Assembly: GCA_029204225.1 (NCBI GenBank)
Contig: CM055097.1
Span: 2,881,801 to 2,945,800 of the forward strand
Direction of reading: 5' to 3'
DNA from: Diphasiastrum complanatum
Taxonomy: Eukaryota; Streptophyta; Lycopodiopsida; Lycopodiales; Lycopodiaceae
Length of the DNA stretch: 64,000 nt
The stretch's first letter is position 1. Each line of letters starts with the position of its first letter. Made by a program: the position numbers and the translations under genes. Shown in pieces: positions 56,953 to 64,000 of the stretch. The notes beneath the pieces were generated by a model, which made no database searches, had not been told where the DNA came from, and saw nothing but the letters and a program-made list of their open reading frames with translations.

Positions 56953-58342
56953 CGCAATCAGAGTCCTGATTGACTGCATCTTGATGACCGAACTGAAATT
57001 TTTTTTATAATCCACTCTTTGGACTTGAGTGAATCCTTTAGCCACCAGCCGTGCTTTCCATTTTGCAATGGAACCATCTGAGTTGATCTTCTTCTTGAAG
57101 ATCAACTTGTTGATAACTCTCTTGTGAGTGGGAATGTCGACCAGTGTCCAGGTCTGATTCGTCATAGCTTCTTGCAACTTAATAGCATCCTTGAAGTTAA
57201 TTGCTTCGGCTAGGCTCTCTGGTTCTTCTGATGAAGTCCAGAATGATTGAGGTGTATACGTCTCAGGAACTGTCCGAATCCGTGAGGATCTGCGGACGTT
57301 TGGTTGACCAGGATGTGATGATGCTTCTTTTTTAATTTCTCCAGATCTGTTCGAGCTGGCTTGGTTTGGTCTGATAATAGGTACTGTTAGCTGCTCGGCT
57401 TCTATAGCTGTAGTTGCAGGTTCTGTAGAAGAAACATTATCGTTGGAAAATTCCATGCTACGTAAAATGGGATGAAATGACATAGCATCGTTTATCGATG
57501 GTTGTTTGAATTCATAGTATGTATGTTTTTGAAATATTAAATCCCTAGAAACAAATACTACATTGGTGGATGGATCATAAACTTTATAAGCTTTATGTTC
57601 ATCAGGATAGCCAATGAAAATATATTTATTTGTCTTATGATCCAGTTTCTTTCTAAATTGTTTAGGAATGTAAACAAAACATATACAACCAAAGATTTTT
57701 AAATGGCTTACACTAGGCTTGTGTCCATGCCAAACTTCATGAGGAGTTTTGTTGTTGACGGCTTTGGTGTTGGATCTGTTCTGCATGTAACAGGCTGTGG
57801 CAGTAGGTTCTGCCCAGAACTTCACAAGTAGGTGTGCTTGATGGAGCATGCATCTGGCTGAGTTGAGAAGAGTTCGATTCTTCCTTTCTGCAACCGTTTT
57901 GTTGAGGTGAATAGGAAGTGGTGAACTATCTTCTAATATCGTGTTCAGCCATGTAGTCGGACATCTCATTAGAGAGGTATTTGCTGCCACCATCAGTTCG
58001 GAGTGCCCTCACTTTTGTAGACGTTTGTGTTTCAGCCATGGCCTTGAATCTCTTGAAGCATTCAAAGGCTTCATATTTGTGCTTAATGAACATGACTACA
58101 GACCATCTAGAATAATCATCTATGAAAGTGATAAAATAGATTGCATCTCCTAAGGACGGAGTTGGCATTGGACTACAGAGATCGTTATGTACAAGATCCA
58201 ATACATGCTTTGTTTTGATGAAATGTGATTTGAGAAACTTGTTTCTAGAGTGTTTGTCATAGATGCATGATTCACAAAAGAAAAATTTCCTATGTAATGA
58301 AGAAGGGAAATACAATCCATCAACTAAGTTACTACAACGCAT
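56920..58342 (-). pseudogene. Copia integrase and RT N-terminus
   Basis: Frame 58342-57926 carries the zinc region (CESCIYDKHSRNKFLKSHFI) and the catalytic Asp residues in LVHNDLCSPMPT and LRTDGGSKYLS. After a frameshift, frame 57993-56920 continues with VAERKNRTLLNSARCML, NTKAVNNKTPHEVWHGHKPS, KIFGCICFVYIPKQFRKKLD and a Ser/Glu-rich linker. It ends with the RT start (EAMTNQTWTLVDIP, GSIAKWKARLVAKGFTQV, DYKKNFSSVIKMQSIRTLIA). The fragment at 34215-35232 is a close relative. Confidence 0.9.
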
Positions 58343-59142
58343 ATAGGAAAGTGATCTTGTATTTACGTGTCCAAATCGACTATGTCACAGAATAGTATTA
58401 TCATTTACATTTTTATTAGAGATACTAGCTAATGCAACTGAATTAGAGAGTACATAAAGATTTTCGACTCTAGTACATGTAGTCAGAGTAGTATCTTCCT
58501 CGAATATTGTACACTGCTCAAATGAGAAAGTAACAGTGTAGCCCTCATCAGTTATCTTAAACACTGATAACAAGTTCTTTGATAGCTGAGGAACGTGAAG
58601 GACGTTGAGAACACAAATAGATAGATCGTTGTTGAATTTGATCTTGACTTTCTTTTTCCTTAAACGTGTATGGTGCTTGAATCTCTGAGATAGATGAATT
58701 GATCTCTGTTGTAAGCTGCATACTCGGTAAATCATTCCTTGTGAGAGGTCATGTGTTGGGTAGCGCCGCTGTCCAGGTACCAGCTATCACAGTCTTCGTT
58801 GCTGTTTTTGTAAGCCATTAACAAATGTGTATCTTGCTCCTTGAATTCCACCATGTTGGAGGAGTCTGGTTGCTGTTGTTGTTGCTTCTTCACCTCGTTG
58901 TAGATCCGGATATCACACTCCTTGATGTCATGATTGGCTCTCTTGCAATATCTGTAAAAAAGCTTCTTTCATGATCCACTATTCTCACCTTGAGTATGAG
59001 GCTTCTGCTGTTGCTGCTGCACTTGATTCTTGCTCTTGGAATAGTCTGTCTTCTTGGTGTATAGGGCCATGGATTTGTCTTTGATAGACAGGCCGCTGGT
59101 CTTTCTCCGCATTTCTTCTTTAAGAAAATGACCGATCACCAT
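58343..59142 (-). pseudogene. Copia nucleocapsid-protease region
   Basis: On the minus strand near 58990-58740, in several frames, lie a zinc-knuckle-like CKRANHDIKEC, a poly-Gln stretch and DSWYLDSGATQHMTSH. The protease DSG is intact here, unlike in the fragment at 34.3 kb. Frame 58735-58385 carries the protease C-terminus (NDLSICVLNVLHVPQLSKNL, LLSVFKITDEGYTVTF). Confidence 0.75.
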
Positions 59143-59715
59143 TTAAAGAGTGAGGTCGGATTGTACGAAAATCATCACCACAAAGTGCTCATATGACTTT
59201 GGAAGAGAAGAAAGCAAGGTCATGACGACATCATCATCTTGAATAGAACATCCTACAACTGATAACTGATCCAATAAAGACTTGAAGCTGTTGATGTGAG
59301 AAGTGATGGTAGTAGAATCAGATATGCTAAGAGTAAAGAACTTCCTTCTCAGATGTAATCTAGTGGTTACATCATGAGTCTCATAGAGATTTGATAATAA
59401 ATCTAATGCATCCTTAGAGGTTTTGCATGTGGTAACATGAGATATTTGAGATTCGGCCAGATTGAATGTGATACATGCTAAGGCCTTCTGATCTTTGATC
59501 TTCCATGCCTTTGCTTGATCACCATCTTTTGGTTTCAGGTCAGCACCTTCTACTACATCCCAAAGATCTCTATCTATCAACATCATCCGGAGTTTTAACT
59601 TCCAGATGTAGAAGTTAGAACCATTGAGCTTGTCAATGATTCTAGTTTTGTTGGATGATGAAGACGAAAAGCTATCTATATGAGACATACTAACAGTAAT
59701 ACAAGTAGAACACAC
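59143..59715 (-). pseudogene. Copia gag
   Basis: A 190-codon minus frame: DKLNGSNFYIWKLKLRMMLI, DLWDVVEGADLKPKDGDQAK, WKIKDQKALACITFNLAES, TTRLHLRRKFFTLSISDSTT, SFKSLLDQLSVVGCSIQDDD and VVMTLLSSLPKSYEHFV. These are all hallmark copia gag segments. The frame starts close to the primer site (59743), as expected. The residue text resembles the decayed gag at 20113-20640. Confidence 0.9.
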
Positions 59716-59742
59716 TTAATCTCTCGGTTTATATGAGCTACA

Positions 59743-59753
59743 TCTGATACCAA
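59743..59753 (-). other. Primer binding site (TTGGTATCAGA, minus)
   Basis: The minus strand reads AATTGGTATCAGATG just after the LTR end CCCATCA. TGGTATCAGA agrees with the tRNA-Met-type site. Confidence 0.8.
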
Positions 59754-59757
59754 TTTG

Positions 59758-59978
59758 ATGGGGCCAGAGAGATAGAAGAACATGAACGGAGAAGCGAGCA
59801 GGAATATTGTGGAACATCTCTCCTATTACAATCAGCTGCTAGATGCAAATACAGTATAAAGGCTTATGCTAAGTATAATCACAACTTTAAGTGTTTTGGT
59901 TGCCCAACAAGATCTTAAAAATTAATTCATACTCACAAAAATGAGAGTACAATCCACCGAAGAGATTAAAAATGGTTT

Positions 59979-60039
<61 letters not shown>

Positions 60040-61133
60040 GTATTACTGGAAATCAAATTCAATATGAAGTTTAGTTTTGAAATAGATTGAAATAGCACTG
60101 TGATAGCGCAAGTTTCTCAGGCATCAAAGGCAGCCATCATTTGATCTGAAACTGAGGAGTCATAGATGTCAGTGTTTTGATCAGAGTGAGTGAACAAATG
60201 TTATCAAATAGCAATAAAGTGCATTCAATTACAACAAGCATTCATCTACGTTATACACCGATAGAAAAGCATGTTGCTACTATTACACTGAAGCACAATA
60301 AAATAACAATTACAATCAGATCGATGGCGTATTTGGGAGGCGTAATTGGGAGGCTCAAATAATACGTCTCATGGAAGGAGTTTCAAGTAATCTGTACTGG
60401 AATGATCTACATTCATGTATTAACTACATTAAATGTTTGTCACCTAATTAGGTAAATCGTTGTACTTGAAAGTATATGGCTTTTGTGACAACTATACATA
60501 GTGTATATTGTCAACGAATCAGGAATGTTGACGCGGACAAGGACGTCAAAAATTCTCACTTTACATTTTACGTGAAGTGGTTTTCTCTCATTTCGCAAAT
60601 TTCGAGAAGTGGCTGGGAACGTCCTTTCTTCAAAATAGACGACTTTCGCTCTCTTCGCATTTCGCGAAAAAGCCGAAGGTGCCCTAAAATGGTTGAACTT
60701 TGAACTGTGCCTAAGTGTCGCATTTCAGGAAAATACGAAAAAGGCGAAGCTGTTGCAAAATAGTTTAAACTGTTGAACTATGCTAGTTTTGCATTTCGGA
60801 GAAATGTGAAAAAGGCGAAGCTGTTGCGAACATAGCTCATTTCTGCAGATTGTCACAACACTTAGAGTATTTTTGCAGACTGTCGCGAAAGTAATGTATT
60901 TCTGCAGACTTGTTCTAAATGCTAATTTCGTGGAAGTCCTTGAAGATGGCCAAGTCTTCAATGACTTCAAATTATTGAACTTAACATTTGAACTTGAGAT
61001 TATGATAGGATTGGTAACCCTATTTTGGAGATCAGCTGGAAGCCCGTTGTAGACGTTTTTCAAATAAATTGGTTGTCTAAGTTTGTGAATCCTGCAAGTA
61101 TCAGATGAGCAGACGTAGAACCAAAGTTGGTTT
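59758..61133 (-). mobile_element. 5' LTR of the minus-strand copia element, outer end truncated
   Basis: It ends ...GGCCCCATCA next to the primer site. It aligns with the 3' LTR from about 59870 to 61133 (up to GTAGAACCAAAGTTGGTTT), where the first 100 or so bases seen in the 3' copy are missing. A long GT run lies at 59977-60037. Sequence beyond 61133 belongs to another LTR-like repeat. Confidence 0.85.
59977..60037. repeat. (GT)n inside the 5' LTR
   Basis: About 28 GT units with one TATG interruption near the left end; same LTR position as the run at 54342. Confidence 0.9.
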
Positions 61134-61159
61134 ACAGATCTAAAACACATTAATGGATC

Positions 61160-61790
61160 AACACAATCTTGGGTCAATTTGGTTGCACGTCTAGAAATAG
61201 CTAGAAGATAGAAATCACTACTTTATGCATGCTAGAACTTAGAAATGCACAAAGATTTGATCATACACACTTAGATATGACTTAGTATTGTCCCTGTCTG
61301 TACATTGGTAGTAAAGTATAGTACTACACATGTGTGAATGCTAGATCAACCATGAAATCAACATTCTACACAGAAAACCAAGATATCAAGAGAGAAACAC
61401 ATGAGATGAACATAGAAACACAAGAGATGAATTCTTCACAAAGAAAGAAACTATGATGATTATTTCTTTATGTAAGTACAACTATTAATAGCTTCCAAAA
61501 TGTCATTTGGCCACTTGCCCCAAACTTGACCTAATTTTGAAACTTATAGGTACCTCACCAAATACCTAGTTTTTAGTGCCTAGATTCAATGTATCTATAT
61601 TAGCCAATTAGAATGGGTCCAAATCCGACCTCATTTACTTATCTACTTGCAAAAGATAGTACAAACACTATTTAGGTCGTTATTGACAAATATGAAACTA
61701 TCTATAAGTTGAGACTTCAACCTCCAAAAATGCCAATAAACCAACAAAACTAGCTAACAATTTTTCACACATCTCTTAGCCAATACAAGG
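61160..61790 (-). repeat. LTR-like repeat fragment shared with 36960-37680
   Basis: The two blocks share an order of motifs: GATGAATTCT, AAGTACAACTATT, CACTTGCCC, TTAGCCAATTAGAATGG, CCGACCTCATTTACTTATC and GAAACTATCTATAAGTTGAG. The left end abuts the broken copia LTR at 61133, so this element may have inserted there or been joined by a rearrangement. Confidence 0.55.
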
Positions 61791-62202
61791 TCAACATATT
61801 GAACAAGGGTGACTAGATGATGGAGAGCATGGAGGGAGATGACATAGAACCAACAAAGCATTGCATAGGAAACCAACGTGTACACTAGTGGAAGAATTTG
61901 TCATGCCCATGTTGAAGGGAAAGACGAGGAAGAACTCTATTTCGGTAGCTGCCAAGGAAGATTCACAAAGGCCATAATATTGAAAGCATCCGTCATCAAG
62001 GAGGAAGTTAGGACAAAATCGTGATGTTTTTTTTTCTATCCATAGTTTTGCAACTAATCCTTCGGGGAACATTTACGTAGTTACAATCCGTGAGTCTCCA
62101 GATTGTTGTTTTAGGGATGGATATTGACAACAATATTATTATGCATTAGCCCGAACATCATACTCCTTTGATATGGCTTCATACCATTCCTTTTTACCCA
62201 AC
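61791..62202. other. Unassigned stretch
   Basis: A 93-codon minus frame (62072-61791) has no recognised motif; nothing else seen. Confidence 0.3.
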
Positions 62203-62350
62203 GGGGATGGCTCAACTGGTTAGCTTGGCATCCAAAGTTTTTTTGGTCCCAGGTTCGAGCCTCCCCTTGGAAACCAAGAAGCATTCCTTTGATTGGAGTG
62301 CTTCTTGGACACTTCCACTAGGCGAGGTCCAATCACAAAAAGGGCCCTTT
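62203..62350 (+). repeat. tRNA-derived SINE-like element, copy 2
   Basis: GGGGATGGCTCAACTGGTTAG contains a good Pol III A box (TGGCTCAACTGG, 62208-62219). GGTTCGAGCCT (62252-62262) is a good B box, about 32 bases later as in tRNA genes. CCCC after the B box could pair with the leading GGGG, as an acceptor stem would. The body (CTTGGAAACCAAGAAGCATT...) continues to about 62350. Copy 1 at 12147 shares head and the start of the body. Confidence 0.75.
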
Positions 62351-64000
62351 GTAAAGATGCTTTTTCTAAATTTTTAACTATTTGACGTCCACATGTCCCA
62401 ATAATATTTTTACATGTGTGCAGGACCGTAATGGTGTTTGTCGGACAAAATTTTTTTGAAATTTCTCGGGCATATTTTTGGCCAGTTCAAAAATCCTGCC
62501 AGGCAAAGTCTAGGCATGTGATTGGATGATATATTGTTGCCCAGCTGCAAAAGACTGTCCGAGTAAAAAAAAACAAAATGGTTTAACTAACAGTAATTTA
62601 AATTGTGAAGAATTTCAGATCATTAAAGTCCACAATCATCTATTGATCTTTGGTTATGAAGACAACACTATTTACACCATTTGCAATGGAGAAAATCAGC
62701 ATCTACAAAAATGTTTGACAGTCTCATCCTAGGAAGGTTTACCCACAAAATAAGCAACAACAAAGCTAGTAGTGAGTGCAGCAAGATGAGAAATAAAAAA
62801 GAAGGATCAAGCTAAAAGGAACAAACCTTCAAGCCATCTGTCGCAGATTCAGAGAGAGCAGGTCAGAGAGCAAATCTGTTGTTTGAGAAGCCAGCCTCAC
62901 CAGAGACACCACTGGTAAAGGCATGGATGCAATCTGCTCTGTCGGACATAGTAGCAGATTGTACGCCTCTGGGATGCAGAAGTGTGTGCGGATCCGAAGA
63001 AGTCTGCACAAAATTGGGCGCCTTCATTTCTTGCTATGTCTGTTGGTGGTAGGTCGACCAGCCTTCCTACCTGGCTTGCCTTTCCGTTTGAACCGTTGCT
63101 AGGACAGACGAAGTGCAAATGGAATCACCTTTTGAGAGCACGCCTGTCGTTGAGGTTGTTGTCTCAACTGCGACTGGGGGGCTTTGTGCGGCCTCTTCTG
63201 CCAGCAAACATCTGCATAGTAGGCTCAATGACCTGTTCTGGTAGGGGCAGAGGCAGCAGAGCCGGGTCCGCCATTGCTGGAGTGGATGGAACCTCATCCC
63301 TGTGAGGGGAGGAATGGAGAGCAGCATCTGATTGACAGGCCAGTGGGCCTAGAGGAGGAAATGCCAGAGGAACATAAACAACAACAAAATCTACAGGACA
63401 GGAAAAACAGGAGGATCGGACGAAGATGCAAGAGGGAAAGCAAAAAGTGAAGGAGAGGAAAAATAAGGGTATGAGTGAGGAGAAGAGGGTGGAGGAAGTG
63501 ACATCTCGTGCATGGGAGAAGGGAGTAGACTGGCATGTGCGAAGAGTCGGAGGAGAGATCCGAAAGAGATAGCGAGTGTGTGCCACCATCTCCACATTTT
63601 GCATAAAAGTGTCCTGAAAACCACAACCAATCGGGGACATGACGTTGCGCCAAATACGACACTCAATGGGGGACTTGCACTTCGCATAATAGGCAAAAAA
63701 ATACATATGCACAACAACAATTCACGGATTTTGCATTTTTTGGGACATTGGATAGCCCGCACAACGGGACTTCGACTCCAACTCGTAGTGTTTGTAGAAA
63801 ACTTTGTTTCTCAACCTAACACAAAACTTATTAAACAAAAACTTGTAGACTTTTTGGCAACTCATGGACCAAAAGCCTATTGATTCTATAAGGGGAAGGC
63901 TCAAAAAAAATTCTTTTAAGAAGGCTCAAATTTTTATACATAGCTTGATAAGGCATATATCATTTTTTATTAGGACTTTAATTGATTCACACTTTGGGTC
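62351..64000. other. Unassigned right end
   Basis: No frame shows a known motif. Overlapping frames of 107-182 codons at 62982-63883 on both strands are Ser/Pro/Phe-rich or His-rich and look like chance frames in moderately GC-rich DNA. The plus strand at 63360-63520 is purine-rich. Confidence 0.35.

Noticed and set aside
62203-62275. A genuine tRNA gene
   Set aside because: A and B boxes are present, but the anticodon arm does not fold cleanly, the acceptor stem is too short, and the sequence continues into a shared non-tRNA body also present at 12.2 kb.
63164-63712. 182-codon minus frame near the right end
   Set aside because: Ser/Pro/Phe-rich, overlapped by similar-length frames on both strands, no motif; typical chance frame.
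1-64000. CRISPR arrays, operons or bacterial-type regulatory signals
   Set aside because: The window is clearly plant nuclear DNA; the direct repeats seen are microsatellites, minisatellites and LTRs without spacer structure.

Overview
This window looks like a repeat-dominated, AT-rich plant nuclear chromosome segment. I can name one host gene with confidence, a continuous, apparently intact reading frame for chloroplast magnesium-protoporphyrin IX methyltransferase (CHLM) at 15081-16202 (+). A nuclear gene with a predicted transit peptide for chlorophyll synthesis, surrounded by Ty1/copia and Ty3/gypsy retrotransposon debris, points to a land plant with a large genome. I cannot fix the species; a fern, another seed-free plant or a gymnosperm would all fit, and that is inference.

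Layout. 1-1.0 kb: a repeat of unknown type with a second copy at 50.5-51.5 kb. 1.3-6.5 kb: nested fragments, namely a copia RT scrap, a gypsy gag plus leader (-) abutting a gypsy integrase plus LTR (+), a copia gag scrap, a PIF1-helicase-like scrap and an LTR/PBS junction. 6.5-12.1 kb: mostly unrecognised, with a block shared with the retroelement at 21-26 kb and a candidate LTR with PBS. 12.15 kb: a tRNA-derived SINE-like copy. 12.5-13.8 kb: a long TG/TATG array. 15.1-16.2 kb: CHLM. 19.2-27.4 kb: a decayed copia element containing a complete but coding-free LTR retrotransposon (20851-26401) with a perfect TTGGG target-site duplication. 27.9-33.25 kb: a gypsy element (-) of the same broad family with internal deletions in RT and integrase. 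34.2-37.7 kb: two copia fragments meeting in opposite orientation. 38-41.4 kb: microsatellites, a degenerate heptamer tract related to the plant telomere repeat, and a four-copy tandem repeat with a unit of about 340-380 bp. 41.5-45.8 kb: gag-protease part, 24-bp minisatellite and LTR of another gypsy lineage (-), inserted in a copia RNase H gene. 47.2-51.5 kb: an AT-rich island with unidentified split coding segments. 51.8-54.2 kb: a copia gag-integrase remnant (+). 54.2-61.1 kb: the most complete copia element (-), with two truncated LTRs. 62.2 kb: a second SINE-like copy.

Retroelement pieces are recognised by gag, zinc-knuckle, protease (DSG), integrase, RT (YVDD) and RNase H motifs, by TGGTATCAGA-type primer sites, by polypurine tracts and by LTR-LTR comparison. 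Every element seen carries stops, frameshifts or deletions, so none looks autonomous. CHLM is the only gene I would expect to be functional. LTR identities were judged by eye; no alignment or database search was run.
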